A stretch of DNA of 64,000 nucleotides from CAVTTH01 sp963737545 (GCA_963737545.1 CAVTTH010000003.1:1488001-1552000), one strand, 5' to 3'; numbered from the stretch's first letter, positions 1-9,959 are shown. Notes: generated by a model not told the origin, from the letters alone. Numbers and translations are program-made.

Positions 1-1397
1 TGCCGCTCATCGGCGCGCATGGCCTGACACCGGCCAATCATTTTCTTGATTCAGTCCAATCCGAACTAGGATCTCCCACCGCCGCGATAATGCGCGTCCC
101 GACGTTGTTCTGGTTAGGGATTTCCGACAATGGGCTCTCGACCTTTGCCTGGATCGGCTTCGCACTTTCGGTTGTCGTTTTCGCGGGTTACGCGAACGCC
201 ATCATTCTGACAATTCTCTGGGCCATGTACATGTCGATCGTTCACATCGGTCAGATCTGGTACGGCTACGGTTGGGAAATCCAACTCCTCGAGACCGGTT
301 TCCTGGCGATCTTTCTTTGTCCTTTGCTCGATTGCCGGCCGTTCCCGAAACGACCGCCGCCGCTCCTTGTCTTCTGGCTTTTTCGCTGGCTCGGCTTTCG
401 TATCATGATCGGCGCCGGTCTGATCAAACTGCGCGGCGACCCATGCTGGCGCGATCTGACCTGCCTCTATTACCACTACGAGACGCAGCCGATCCCGAAT
501 CCGATCAGCCGCTATTTGCATTTCGCGCCGCACTGGTTTCACAAAGTCGAGACGGCCTGGAACCATTTCATCGAACTGGTCGTGCCTTGGTTTTCGTTCG
601 GCCCGCGAACGGCGAGACATGTCGCGGGCGTATTGCTCGTCAGTTTTCAAATCTTTCTCATCGTCAGCGGCAATCTGTCGTTCCTGAATTACGTCACCAT
701 CATTCCGTTCCTCGCCTGTTTCGATGACACGTTCCTTCGTCGCATTCTTCCGCGAGCGTTGGTTCGACGCGCCGAATTGGCCGCGAAAAATTCTGAACCG
801 TCTCCGGTGCAGAACGGTCTCGTTGTCGCGCTGTCGATCCTGGTCGCTTATTTGAGCATCGCCCCGGTGCTCAATCTCGCTTCCGGCCGGCAACTGATGA
901 ATTACTCCTACGATCCGCTCGATCTCGTAAACACATACGGCGCGTTTGGCAGCGTCGGCCGCGAGCGTCATGAAATTGTTTTCGAAGGAACGGACGACCC
1001 AATCGTCACCGGTGATACGAAGTGGAAAGAATACGAATTCAAAGCCAAGCCCGGCGATCCAAACCGGCGCCCGCCCTTCATCGCGCCGTATCAACCGCGA
1101 ATCGATTGGCAGATCTGGTTCGCGGCCATGGCTTCACCGGGCGATTATCCGTGGACGTTCCATTTTGTCTGGAAACTTCTGCACAACGATCCCGGCACGC
1201 TCTCACTCATCGCCAACAATCCATTCCCCAGCGCGCCGCCGCGATACATTCGCGCGCGATTGTATCGTTACCGATTCGCACCGATCGGTGACAAAGCGTG
1301 GTGGCAGCGCGAACTAATCGGCGAATGGTTGCCCGGGCTTTCCATTGACGACACTCAGTTCCGGCGCGTTCTCGAAGCAATGGATTGGCTCGATTAA
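1..1397 (+). CDS. Lipase maturation factor-like membrane protein (5' truncated)
   Basis: The reading frame is already open at the left edge (codons from base 3), so the true start lies outside the window and 464 residues are visible. The first ATG at 90 is internal: the codons before it encode a segment, HGLTPANHFL, that fits the LMF1 family N-terminal region. Several hydrophobic membrane segments fill the first ~230 residues, and the block GDPCWRDLTCLYYHYETQ is characteristic of the lipase maturation factor (LMF1) family. The hydrophilic C-terminal third is probably the extracytoplasmic part. In animals LMF1 helps fold secreted lipases; the role of bacterial homologues is not established. 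The gene converges on the hydrolase downstream, with a 13-bp gap. Confidence 0.8.
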   Translation, partial: PLIGAHGLTPANHFLDSVQSELGSPTAAIMRVPTLFWLGISDNGLSTFAWIGFALSVVVFAGYANAIILTILWAMYMSIVHIGQIWYGYGWEIQLLETGFLAIFLCPLLDCRPFPKRPPPLLVFWLFRWLGFRIMIGAGLIKLRGDPCWRDLTCLYYHYETQPIPNPISRYLHFAPHWFHKVETAWNHFIELVVPWFSFGPRTARHVAGVLLVSFQIFLIVSGNLSFLNYVTIIPFLACFDDTFLRRILPRALVRRAELAAKNSEPSPVQNGLVVALSILVAYLSIAPVLNLASGRQLMNYSYDPLDLVNTYGAFGSVGRERHEIVFEGTDDPIVTGDTKWKEYEFKAKPGDPNRRPPFIAPYQPRIDWQIWFAAMASPGDYPWTFHFVWKLLHNDPGTLSLIANNPFPSAPPRYIRARLYRYRFAPIGDKAWWQRELIGEWLPGLSIDDTQFRRVLEAMDWLD

Positions 1398-1410
1398 GGA
1401 AGATCGACAG

Positions 1411-2379
1411 CTACAATCCGCGCTCCTTCAGGCGCGCGATTGTTTCGCGCATCATGCGGTAGCCGAAGTGTCCCTGGGGAACGCGAAGCAGTTCCGAGCC
1501 GCGCCATCTCTCGTGGATGGCCTCAATATCGGCGGGACGGACGATTAGATCGAAGTCGCCGCCGACGAAAAGCACGCGGTCTGCCGCGCACAGCGGCTGG
1601 TTATGCATCGGTGAGCTAAGATGAAAATGGCGCCGCAGAAGTGGAGGATCGATTTTCGCCCGGCGCAGCTGGCGACGCATGAAGACGGTGGCCGGGCAGT
1701 TCCACACCGACTGCTCAATATTCACGACGGGCGCCATGAGCGCGAGAAAGCGGAAATCGCGTTCGACCATGGCGAGGAGCGCTCCGATCCATCCGCCATA
1801 GCTCGTGCCGAGCACACCAAACTCGCGACAGCCATGCACGCGCAATGCCGCCATCAATTGTCGCAACTCGGAAACGCCCTGTCGCAAGCCCTCAGCCAAC
1901 CGGATAAGATCAGCCGTGATGGCCAGCTCGCCATTCCAGTAGCCGGGCGGGACACGCGAATAGTGGTAAGGCAAGTGAACGAAGCACGCGTTCCATCCGA
2001 GCTCGTTAAAGTGTGCGGCAATGCGCCGATACCCGGCGTCATGCACGGACATGAGAGCGTGCAGTATGAGCACGGTAGGCAAGCTCCAGCCGCGCGCGCA
2101 TGGGAAGAGATCGACTCGCGCGATGTCGTTAACAGGAAACCTGGTCGTGACTGGGCTTCGCCACGTGATTGTCGAGTTGGACGTGTCGCTGATTGCCCTT
2201 GTGATAGTTTCATCCGGTGGCGCGGCGTAGAAATCTTGCGGTGTCAGCTTCTCGCACTCTTCGACATAACGCTCCATCTCTTCGCGGCTGCGCACGTGCA
2301 ATCGATGGCGCGATTGAACGAAATTCATCGATGCGCACATGAACGCATCGACGGCGACGGCAGAGAGGCGGCGCATCAC
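1411..2379 (-). CDS. Alpha/beta hydrolase, ABHD18-like
   Basis: A 322-residue cytoplasmic-looking protein. The nucleophile elbow is GTSYGGW in the middle of the chain, a likely catalytic Asp lies in GGDFDLIV, and the catalytic His lies in PQGHFGY near the C-terminus, so the serine-hydrolase triad appears complete. The layout, with a long N-terminal part before the strand VLILHALMSVHD, resembles ABHD18/DUF2048-type hydrolases; the exact subfamily is my inference. Its ATG overlaps the stop of the upstream acyltransferase/acyl-ACP synthetase gene (ATGA, 2376-2379), so the two are probably translationally coupled. This suggests a lipid or thioester substrate, which the sequence does not identify. 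Confidence 0.75.
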   Translation of the reverse strand: MMRRLSAVAVDAFMCASMNFVQSRHRLHVRSREEMERYVEECEKLTPQDFYAAPPDETITRAISDTSNSTITWRSPVTTRFPVNDIARVDLFPCARGWSLPTVLILHALMSVHDAGYRRIAAHFNELGWNACFVHLPYHYSRVPPGYWNGELAITADLIRLAEGLRQGVSELRQLMAALRVHGCREFGVLGTSYGGWIGALLAMVERDFRFLALMAPVVNIEQSVWNCPATVFMRRQLRRAKIDPPLLRRHFHLSSPMHNQPLCAADRVLFVGGDFDLIVRPADIEAIHERWRGSELLRVPQGHFGYRMMRETIARLKERGL

Positions 2380-4574
2380 CTTGCCAGCGCGATCTCCTTA
2401 CATTTTCCGACATCCAGTTTACCGGAGGCAAGAACGGGAATGGCCTCGACCCGGCGTACGATCTTCGGAATCCAAAGGTTGGGAATGTCGTACTCGCTCA
2501 ACGTCTGGCGCAATTTTGGCAGATCGATGTCGATGCTGCTCAGGAGAATCAACGCTTCCCCCTTCGCCTCATCCGGCACTCCGACAATAGCGAGAACGCG
2601 TTCCGATTGTCCTTCCAGTCCCAACGCGGTCAGGATTTTTTGTTCGATCAACTCGTGCGGCACCATCTCGCCGCCGATTTTCGAAAAGCGTGAAAGCCGG
2701 CCTTCGATGTAGAGGAATCCGTCTTCATCGAACCGGCCGATATCGCCGGTCTTGAACCATTCCTCTCGCAAGACCTCGGCCGTTCTCGCGGGATCATCGA
2801 GGTAGCCGGCGAAGATATTTGGACCGCGCAACCAAAGCATTCCGCTATCGTGCAGCGAAAGTTTCTCATCGGTTTCCGGTTCGCGAATCTCCGCCGCGAT
2901 GCCTGAGGCCATCTTCCCGACGGAGCCCAGGCGACTCGACGGTTGCACGCGATCCCCCGGATCTTTCGACTCCGGCTCGGGCAAATTGACGCTCACGACC
3001 GGTGCCGTTTCCGTCAGTCCGTAGCCCTCGAAGACGCGCATGCCGAAGCGCTCCTGAAAACTGCTCGCCAGATCGAGCGGCAGCTTTTCCGCACCTGTGA
3101 TCACAAGCCGGAGGCTGCGCAATTGTTGCGGCTCCGCCTTGCGCAGATATCCGCGTAGAAATGTCGGCGTGGCCAGCAGCACTGTGACCCGGTACCGCTC
3201 GACCAGGGTCGCGACCTTCGCGCTCTCCAGCGGATTCGGGTATGTCACGATCGGGACACCATGAATGAGCGGATACCAAAGGGTGACAGTTGCGCCGAAG
3301 CTGTGGAAAAATGGCAACGACGCAAGAATCTTATCGTCCGGCCCCGCGTCGAGCATGATGCTAAATTGCGAGACGTTGCCGATAATGTTGTGATGGCTCA
3401 GGACGACGCCCTTCGGTTCGCCTGAACTGCCACTGGTGAAAAGGAGGACGGCTTCATTGTGCCCACCGACGCGAGGAATCTGCAGAATTCGCGCGACCAA
3501 ACGCCAGGGTAGAACAAGGGTGACGATCCACCAGAACAAAATCCTCCTTTTCATCTCCGGCAGAAGCTTGTCGAGAAGCACGACATTTTCCGGCCACGGG
3601 AACTCGGGAAAACGATTTTGAAATGCCGTCGCCGAAATAGCAGTGCGAATCCCGGCGCGCGCTTCTGCAAACGCAATCGCCGCCCGGCCCGCGGTGAAGT
3701 TTAGCCCGACGGGAATTTTCCCCGCGAGCAGGACGGCGAGGTTGGCGATGACCCCGCCCTTGCTCGCGGGTAGAACGATGGCGATCCGTTTTTCCGGAAA
3801 GTTCTTTCTCAAGTATCGACCAAGCGCAACGGAGATGCCGAGCAGTTTGCCACGGCTCAGTTTCGTCCCATCGGTTCCTTCGATGATCGCCGTGGAAAAT
3901 GGCGAGCGCTTCAGACCCTGGACACACGCCGCGGCCAGATGCCGCTTCAGTGCGGGCCGCAGCCGATAACAATTTTCACCGAGCTTGAGCAGTTCTTCAC
4001 GTACGGTTGCGATCGTGGCGTCTCTCGCCGCCAGTGGTTCGCCGAAAGCCACGATGACGTGGTAGGGAATGCGCTGCGGCCATTTCGTGAAAAAGCGGCC
4101 GCCCTTGTAGGAAAAAATCGAGCCCCACAGTTGATCCAGCCAGACCGGAACTACCGGAGCATCCCCGTGGCGGGCGATTAGTTCATAGCCTCGTTTCAGT
4201 CGCAGCAGCGTGCCCGACCGTGTCAGTTCTCCTTCCGGGAAAAGGCAGACAATTTCACCGGCCTGGATGCGCTCCGCCGCTTCACGAACACCCTCCTTCG
4301 CGCGCCGCGATGAAATCGGGATGCACTGCGCCACGCGAAAGATCGGATTCAGAATTCGATTTCGGTAAATTGTGTCGTCAATGATGTAACGGATCGGTCG
4401 GGGCGTCGCCAGTTGCAGCACGATGGCGTCGACCCAACTAATGTGATTCGGAAGCAGAAGGAAGCCGCCGGCTGGCAGCCGCTCGCGTCCGGTGGCGGTG
4501 ACCCGATAAATGCAGCGTGCGATCGTCAAGGCGAACCAATAAAGCGCGCGTTCGCCCAAGGATCGGTGCTGCAT
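2376..4574 (-). CDS. aas: Bifunctional acylglycerophospholipid acyltransferase / acyl-ACP synthetase (Aas-like)
   Basis: 732 residues with two domains. Residues ~1-210 are a PlsC acyltransferase with the HX4D catalytic motif (NHISWVD, 43-49) and the substrate-binding block FPEGELTRSG (~112-121). Residues ~215-732 are an adenylate-forming acyl-acyl-carrier-protein synthetase with the P-loop-like TSGSSGEPKG at ~380-389 and YGLTETAPV further on. The length and order match E. coli Aas (about 719 residues), which reacylates lysophosphatidylethanolamine at the inner membrane. The gene is coupled to the downstream hydrolase and divergent from an MFS transporter; in E. coli the partner of Aas is the MFS lysophospholipid transporter LplT. 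The exact acyl acceptor is not shown by the sequence. Confidence 0.85.
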   Translation of the reverse strand: MQHRSLGERALYWFALTIARCIYRVTATGRERLPAGGFLLLPNHISWVDAIVLQLATPRPIRYIIDDTIYRNRILNPIFRVAQCIPISSRRAKEGVREAAERIQAGEIVCLFPEGELTRSGTLLRLKRGYELIARHGDAPVVPVWLDQLWGSIFSYKGGRFFTKWPQRIPYHVIVAFGEPLAARDATIATVREELLKLGENCYRLRPALKRHLAAACVQGLKRSPFSTAIIEGTDGTKLSRGKLLGISVALGRYLRKNFPEKRIAIVLPASKGGVIANLAVLLAGKIPVGLNFTAGRAAIAFAEARAGIRTAISATAFQNRFPEFPWPENVVLLDKLLPEMKRRILFWWIVTLVLPWRLVARILQIPRVGGHNEAVLLFTSGSSGEPKGVVLSHHNIIGNVSQFSIMLDAGPDDKILASLPFFHSFGATVTLWYPLIHGVPIVTYPNPLESAKVATLVERYRVTVLLATPTFLRGYLRKAEPQQLRSLRLVITGAEKLPLDLASSFQERFGMRVFEGYGLTETAPVVSVNLPEPESKDPGDRVQPSSRLGSVGKMASGIAAEIREPETDEKLSLHDSGMLWLRGPNIFAGYLDDPARTAEVLREEWFKTGDIGRFDEDGFLYIEGRLSRFSKIGGEMVPHELIEQKILTALGLEGQSERVLAIVGVPDEAKGEALILLSSIDIDLPKLRQTLSEYDIPNLWIPKIVRRVEAIPVLASGKLDVGKCKEIALAR

Positions 4575-4622
4575 CGTTTATGGTTTACAAAAAGCGCGTC
4601 GCCATCTGCAATCGGCAATTCG

Positions 4623-5873
4623 ATGGCGAGCGAAACTGACTTTAAACCCGGAGCGCGGACTGCGCTGGCGTTATTGCTCGGCATCAATCTGTTTAATTAC
4701 ATCGATCGCCAGGTTCTGGCGGCGGTCGAGCCGGACATTCGCGCGACGTTTTTCGCCGCGAACAATCCAAATGCGATGGCGATCACCGGTACGCTGGGAA
4801 CTGCCTTTCTTGTCACTTACATGCTCGCGGCTCCGGCGCTGGGCTGGATCGCGGATCGCTTCTCGCGCTGGATTATCATCGGGCTGGCGGTGGTGCTCTG
4901 GAGTCTCGCCAGCGGCGCGTCCGGTTTGGCGGCGACGTTTGTTGCGCTCTTCATCACACGCATCTTCGTGGGAATTGGCGAAGGCGGCTACGGTCCGGCC
5001 GCGCCGACAGTGCTGGCCGACCTGTTTCCGTTAAAAACGCGCGGACGTGTGATGGCTGTTTTTTGCGCGGCCATTCCTGTCGGCAGCGCACTCGGCTATG
5101 TCCTTGGCGGCTTGATCAATGAGCACCTCGGGTGGCGCTGGGCATTTTATCTTGTCACTCCGCCCGGATTGTTGCTTGGGTTTCTCTGCTTCCTCCAACG
5201 CGATCCGCGCGCCGGAATGGTTCGTTCCGATGCGAAGCGCGCCAGCCGCGAAGATTACATGACGCTGTTTCGAACGCCGTCGTACGTTTTGAATTGCATC
5301 GCACAAACGGCAATGACCTTCGCCATCGGCGGAATTGGATTTTGGGTGGCGGCCTATCTCAAGTTTCGTGGTCAGCCGGCGTCCTCCACGAAATACTTTG
5401 GCCTGATAATCGTTGTTGCCGGCTTGATTTCGACACTGCTCGGCGGTTGGGCAGGAGATCGACTGCGAAAGAAGTACACCGGATCCTACTTTCTTGTTTC
5501 CGGGATTGGAATGATCGCGGCCTTCCCTCTGTTCGTCGCGATGTTGTATACGCCATTTCCAGCCGCTTGGTTCCTGATGTTCGGTGCGGTATTTTTCATG
5601 TTCTTGAACACGGGGCCTTCGAACACCGCGCTGGCCAATGTCGCGCTCCCCAAAGTTCGGGCGACCGCCTTCGCTCTGAACATTTTGGTGATTCACGCGC
5701 TCGGGGATGCAGCGGCCTTTCCGACGATTGGCTTTGTTGCCGGTCATAACAACATGACCATCGCCTTTCTCTTCGTTTCCGGAATGATGTTGCTCTCCGG
5801 AATCATCTGGCTCAGCGGGATGAAATTCCTCGGCCATGATACTGCGATCGTGGAGCAGACGATGTCGGCCTAA
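4623..5873 (+). CDS. Spinster-type MFS transporter
   Basis: A 416-residue, 12-segment major facilitator protein. I start it at ATG 4623 (MASETDFKPG), because upstream codons in this frame run back into the divergent aas gene. The first helix carries NYIDRQVL, typical of Spinster-like (Spns) and related organic-anion MFS members, and the loop between helices 2 and 3 carries the MFS signature region GWIADRFSRW. The substrate is not readable from the sequence. The divergent position next to an Aas-like gene suggests lysophospholipid transport, because E. coli Aas works with LplT and eukaryotic Spns1 is a lysophospholipid transporter. This link is inference. Confidence 0.85.
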   Translation: MASETDFKPGARTALALLLGINLFNYIDRQVLAAVEPDIRATFFAANNPNAMAITGTLGTAFLVTYMLAAPALGWIADRFSRWIIIGLAVVLWSLASGASGLAATFVALFITRIFVGIGEGGYGPAAPTVLADLFPLKTRGRVMAVFCAAIPVGSALGYVLGGLINEHLGWRWAFYLVTPPGLLLGFLCFLQRDPRAGMVRSDAKRASREDYMTLFRTPSYVLNCIAQTAMTFAIGGIGFWVAAYLKFRGQPASSTKYFGLIIVVAGLISTLLGGWAGDRLRKKYTGSYFLVSGIGMIAAFPLFVAMLYTPFPAAWFLMFGAVFFMFLNTGPSNTALANVALPKVRATAFALNILVIHALGDAAAFPTIGFVAGHNNMTIAFLFVSGMMLLSGIIWLSGMKFLGHDTAIVEQTMSA

Positions 5874-5910
5874 CAAGCGGCGGCGAGAGAGAAGCTTTTC
5901 AGGAAACTCC

Positions 5911-5940
5911 GCGGGATCCCTCGACTTCGCTCGGGATGAC
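5911..5940. repeat. Half copy of dispersed inverted element
   Basis: The segment ends in TCGACTTCGCTCGGGATGAC, one arm of the intergenic element found in fuller form at 24908-25012, 28928-29022 and 30398-30493. It lies between the MFS gene and recQ and is translatable in the recQ frame upstream of the real start, so it can mislead start calling. Confidence 0.7.
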
Positions 5941-5982
5941 TTTGCGAGCTTGCGCAGCGGCTTTGAATCTCGAACACTGGCT

Positions 5983-8100
5983 ATGATGACGCCGCATGAG
6001 TATCTCGAAAAATATTTCGGGTTTCGCGAATTCCTCGATGCACAGGAAGAAGTAATCAACGCCATCATCGATGGCGCGGATGCGCTGGTGGTGATGCCGA
6101 CCGGCGGAGGCAAATCGCTCTGCTACCAGCTCCCGGCGCTGATTCTCGAAGGAACCACAGTAGTGGTTTCGCCACTCATTGCGTTGATGAAGGATCAGGT
6201 GGACGCACTCGAGCGGCGCGGAATTGCCGCCACGTTGATCAACAGTTCACTCAGCCTGGCCGAGCAGCAGGAGCGGATTCGCCGTTTGTCGCGCGGCGAT
6301 TACAAGCTCGTCTACATCGCGCCGGAGCGCTTTCGCAGCCGATCTTTCGTCGAAGCGCTCGGGCAGGCGACGATCGGATTGTTCGCGGTCGATGAAGCGC
6401 ATTGCCTATCGATGTGGGGCCACGATTTTCGCCCCGATTACTTTCGACTGAACGTCGTCCTGGAAAAATTGGGACGTCCGCAGGTGGCGGCTTTTACGGC
6501 CACAGCTACGCCGGTTGTTCGACAGGACATTCTTACTCACCTCGCCCTGCGTGAACCGCGGGAATTCGTCGCCGGTTTCTCGCGACCGAATCTAAAACTG
6601 CTCGTTACGCCGGTGGCGAATGAGGCGCAGAAGTACGAACGCCTCAACACACTCGTCCGCGAACACAAGACCGGCATTGTCTACTGCGCGACGCGGAAAC
6701 GCGCCGAAGCTGTTCACGAGATGCTGAAGCTCGGAAAAATCTCCAGCATTCTTTACCACGGCGGAATGAAGGAGGAAGAGCGGACCGCTGCGCAGAATTT
6801 GTTCATGCAGGGGAAACGCGATGTCGTTGTCGCGACCAACGCCTTCGGTATGGGAATCGATCGGCCGGATATTCGCTTCGTCGCGCATTTCGAAATCCCC
6901 GGCAGCATCGAAGCCTATTATCAGGAAGCGGGTCGCGCCGGGCGCGACGGCGAGCCGGCAACGTGCGAGCTGCTCTTCAATCACGCCGATACGCGGGTGC
7001 AGGAATTCTTTATTGAAGGGAGCAATCCGCCGCCCGCATTCATCGTGGAGACATGGGAGATGCTCCGCCGCGAAAAGGACGACAAGAACGAGCTTCAAGT
7101 TTCGATCAAGGACATGTCCGATCGAGTGGGCGCAGACGGTAATGACATGATGCTCAGTTCCGCACTGCACGTTCTCGATCGCGAAGGCTACATCGAGCGT
7201 TTCGATATATCAGGCCGCCGCGTTCGCGGAACGCGGGTGCTTCGGCCGGAATTGCGCGGCTCGGAGTTGAAGCTGGACAGGTCGAAGCTGGCGGAAAAGG
7301 AGCGGCGGGACCGGGCGAAGTTAAAGATGTTGGTCGATTTCGCCTACAGCCGCGCCTGCCGTCAGCAAACGATTCTGAACTACTTTGGCGAATCTGATCC
7401 GCCGCGCTGTGGGAATTGCGACATTTGCAATGACACGGCCGAGCCGGCGCGCGGGCCGACGGAAGACGAGGCGCTTATTGTACGGAAGGCGTTGAGTGGA
7501 GTCGCCCGCATGTCGCGCCGGAGACCCGATGGTTGGGAGGCCCAGTTCGGAAGAGGACGTGTCGTGCAAACGTTGGTCGGCAGCCGGTCGCGCGAAATCA
7601 TCGATGCCCGGCTCGATCAACTTTCCACCTATGGTCTCTTGAAAGTGGAAGGCGTGGCTTATCTCAACCAGATCATGCGCGAATTCCAGGATCACGGAAT
7701 GCTGATTTCCACAGGTGGGCAATATCCGACCATCACGTTGACTGCGCGCGGCGAGGAAATCATGAAGGGTGCAACAGATTATGTTTTGCGCTGGCCCCAG
7801 CGCACGACTTCGACCGCGAAGAAGAGTTCGCGCAGAGCGAAGACAAAGAGCACCGCTGCGACTGATTCGTTGCCCATGGACGCGGCGCTCTTCGATCGAT
7901 TGAAGGAGTTGCGCTGGGAAATGGCCCGCGAGCGCGGCAACCTCCCAGCCTACATGATTTTCCCGGACGAGACGCTGCGCGCCTTTGCGCGCTTGAAGCC
8001 GCAGTCTGTCGAGGCCGGGCGAAAAATTCGCGGGGTCGGCGATCTGAAAGCGCAACGTTATCTGCCGCGTTTCATCGAAGCGATCCAGGCTTCCGATTGA
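5983..8100 (+). CDS. recQ: ATP-dependent DNA helicase RecQ
   Basis: A 3'-5' superfamily 2 helicase acting in recombination and fork repair. From ATG 5983 (5986 is equally possible) the protein has 705 residues. Walker A MPTGGGKS is at 38-45, the DEAH box is in VDEAHCLSMWGHD, and motif VI is in QEAGRAGRDG. These are followed by the RecQ-C-terminal zinc-binding cysteines (CRQQ and CGNCDIC), a winged-helix region and a C-terminal HRDC domain over roughly the last 75 residues. A basic Ser/Lys-rich linker separates winged helix and HRDC. The frame is open further upstream, but that extension encodes the dispersed repeat at 5911-5940 and is not family-like. Confidence 0.95.
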   Translation: MMTPHEYLEKYFGFREFLDAQEEVINAIIDGADALVVMPTGGGKSLCYQLPALILEGTTVVVSPLIALMKDQVDALERRGIAATLINSSLSLAEQQERIRRLSRGDYKLVYIAPERFRSRSFVEALGQATIGLFAVDEAHCLSMWGHDFRPDYFRLNVVLEKLGRPQVAAFTATATPVVRQDILTHLALREPREFVAGFSRPNLKLLVTPVANEAQKYERLNTLVREHKTGIVYCATRKRAEAVHEMLKLGKISSILYHGGMKEEERTAAQNLFMQGKRDVVVATNAFGMGIDRPDIRFVAHFEIPGSIEAYYQEAGRAGRDGEPATCELLFNHADTRVQEFFIEGSNPPPAFIVETWEMLRREKDDKNELQVSIKDMSDRVGADGNDMMLSSALHVLDREGYIERFDISGRRVRGTRVLRPELRGSELKLDRSKLAEKERRDRAKLKMLVDFAYSRACRQQTILNYFGESDPPRCGNCDICNDTAEPARGPTEDEALIVRKALSGVARMSRRRPDGWEAQFGRGRVVQTLVGSRSREIIDARLDQLSTYGLLKVEGVAYLNQIMREFQDHGMLISTGGQYPTITLTARGEEIMKGATDYVLRWPQRTTSTAKKSSRRAKTKSTAATDSLPMDAALFDRLKELRWEMARERGNLPAYMIFPDETLRAFARLKPQSVEAGRKIRGVGDLKAQRYLPRFIEAIQASD

Positions 8101-8103
8101 TTC

Positions 8104-9912
8104 TTACGAACCAGCGTGCTGATCGAGGTGCACGTCGTATTTTCGCGCAAATTCTGCTGCCTGCGCCGCATCTTCGGATCTCCCAGCCTTCGCGAAAATC
8201 TCGCTCAGCAGTTGCCAGGACTCCGCCCGATACCACTGCGTGAGCAGACAAAGTTTCAGTTCGGCGATCGCCTGATCCAGCTGGCCGGCATCAGCGAGCG
8301 TGTGGATGTAGCGTTTCTCGATTGCCCAATTGGACGGTCCGCTGCGCGCCGCCAGGCGGAGACGAAGCAAATCGACCTTACCGCTTTCCCGGTAGGCAAG
8401 CACGGCCATCAGATCGTGGGCATCGGCTTCGACCAGCGGAATCTGCTTCGCGTGCGTCAGAATTTCGTGGGCAAACTTGAAATCGTTCTGCTTGATTGCG
8501 ACGGCGGCTAGATTGATCAAAGCCATTGGTTGGCCCGGTTCGTGGCGGAGAGCCGTTTCGAGGTGCGTTCGTGCCTCGTCGAGCTTCCCCTGGCTGAGTT
8601 CGAGGCCGGCGAGATTAATCAACATGCGCACGGAAGCGCCACTGTCGGCGATGGTCCGATCGAGAAATGTGCGCTGATCTTTCCAATCAAATGTTCGGAC
8701 GAAAGTGCGGCCCGCGAGGAAGAGCATCCAGATGGCGGCGCCGGCCAGAAATACTTGCTGCGCCCGATGCTTTGAGTTAACGGGCGGCGCTTCGAACATT
8801 GACCAAGCTGTCAAACAAACGGCGAGGAACAGAAAAGCCGACGGCAGGTAGAGCCAGTGTTCCGCCACCGTCGCGTTCAGAGGAAAGATTCCGCTCACCG
8901 GCAGGTAACTGATCATTCCGAGGATGAGACAGGCAAAGAGGGCGGGATCTTTTCGGACGCGCACCATCCAATAGATGCCGGCCGCGATCAGAAGAATACC
9001 GAGCAGTGTTTGCAATTCACGCCAGGCGCCCTGGGTAATGCTGGTCTCGGTAAATCCCAACGGACGCGATTCGACATTGCGTTCCATGTGCAGATTCCAG
9101 GGAAAGACGAGCAGGCCGGCGTATTCGGCGACTGCCCGCGCCACGATAATCGGCCTAACGAGAAATGGGGTTGCGACCGTGGACGCAGGAGACGGAATGT
9201 GTTCAGCCGGAAGCCGCAGGCTCAGATAAATGGTGAGCACGAAGACGCCCGCCACGGTTGCGGAACGCAAAGCGCGCCAATTCCGGCTCATCCCGAACAA
9301 AACGAGCCAGAGGAGGGGAAAGATGAATCCAATTTCTTTACTCATGACGCTGAGAAGGAATGCGGCCGCAGCTGCGATCGTCCAAATCCACGCACTTGCT
9401 TTCGATGCACGGAGGGATCTGAGTCCAAAAAATAAACCGAGAAAACCAAACGCCGCCGCGAGTGGATCCGCCAGTCCCGAAACGTAGACGACCGCTGATG
9501 TATGGACCGGGTGAATTGCCCAAATCAGGGTCGCTGCGAATGAGATCCATTTTCGTGGCCGATCAGCCGTTCCGAAAAAGCGGAGAAACTCGGAACTGAA
9601 AGCGAGGAGCGCGAAAGCCGCAGCCAGATGGCAGAGAACGCTCGTCACATGATACGGCGCAGGCCGAAACGCGAAGGCCCAGTATTCGAGCGTGTAAGTG
9701 AGTCGCTGGATCGGACGGTAAAAATCCGAAGCAGTCGCGTCGGTAAAGAGGAAATGCTGAAAACCTTCCGGGATGAGCCGCCAACTGCGGATGAGGGGAT
9801 CGCGCTGAATGAGAGCAGTATCATCCCAGACGAAGCCGTTGCGCAGCGCCGGCGCGTAGCAGGCGCAGACGACTACCGCGAGAAGAAGAACAGCCCAGCG
9901 CTTTTTCATCAA
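8104..9912 (-). CDS. TMTC-like polytopic membrane protein with TPR repeats
   Basis: 602 residues. The first ~400 form about ten membrane segments; the N-terminal loop carries NGFVWDDTALIQRD and a later DFYRP, the pattern seen in TMTC/ArnT-like GT-C glycosyltransferases whose acidic pair follows the first helix. The last ~170 residues form tetratricopeptide repeats (for example a segment containing LELSQGKLDEARTHLETAL). This architecture is common in uncharacterised Verrucomicrobia and Planctomycetes proteins. Glycosyltransferase activity is plausible but not demonstrable here. The gene converges on recQ with a 3-bp gap. Confidence 0.75.
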   Translation of the reverse strand: MMKKRWAVLLLAVVVCACYAPALRNGFVWDDTALIQRDPLIRSWRLIPEGFQHFLFTDATASDFYRPIQRLTYTLEYWAFAFRPAPYHVTSVLCHLAAAFALLAFSSEFLRFFGTADRPRKWISFAATLIWAIHPVHTSAVVYVSGLADPLAAAFGFLGLFFGLRSLRASKASAWIWTIAAAAAFLLSVMSKEIGFIFPLLWLVLFGMSRNWRALRSATVAGVFVLTIYLSLRLPAEHIPSPASTVATPFLVRPIIVARAVAEYAGLLVFPWNLHMERNVESRPLGFTETSITQGAWRELQTLLGILLIAAGIYWMVRVRKDPALFACLILGMISYLPVSGIFPLNATVAEHWLYLPSAFLFLAVCLTAWSMFEAPPVNSKHRAQQVFLAGAAIWMLFLAGRTFVRTFDWKDQRTFLDRTIADSGASVRMLINLAGLELSQGKLDEARTHLETALRHEPGQPMALINLAAVAIKQNDFKFAHEILTHAKQIPLVEADAHDLMAVLAYRESGKVDLLRLRLAARSGPSNWAIEKRYIHTLADAGQLDQAIAELKLCLLTQWYRAESWQLLSEIFAKAGRSEDAAQAAEFARKYDVHLDQHAGS

Positions 9913-9959
9913 GAAATCGAGTTGGACAGAATCATTAAGATGCGCGTCTAGGTTTGGGA

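Noticed and set aside
114..1094. 326-codon minus-strand open frame
   Set aside because: It lies opposite a clearly family-like membrane protein gene and its translation is charged and low in hydrophobic structure, typical of a mirror frame in GC-rich DNA.
1621..2712. 363-codon plus-strand open frame
   Set aside because: Covers parts of two well-supported minus-strand genes, with no recognisable domain.
5031..6113. 360-codon minus-strand open frame
   Set aside because: Antisense to the MFS transporter and the recQ start; composition is that of a shadow frame.
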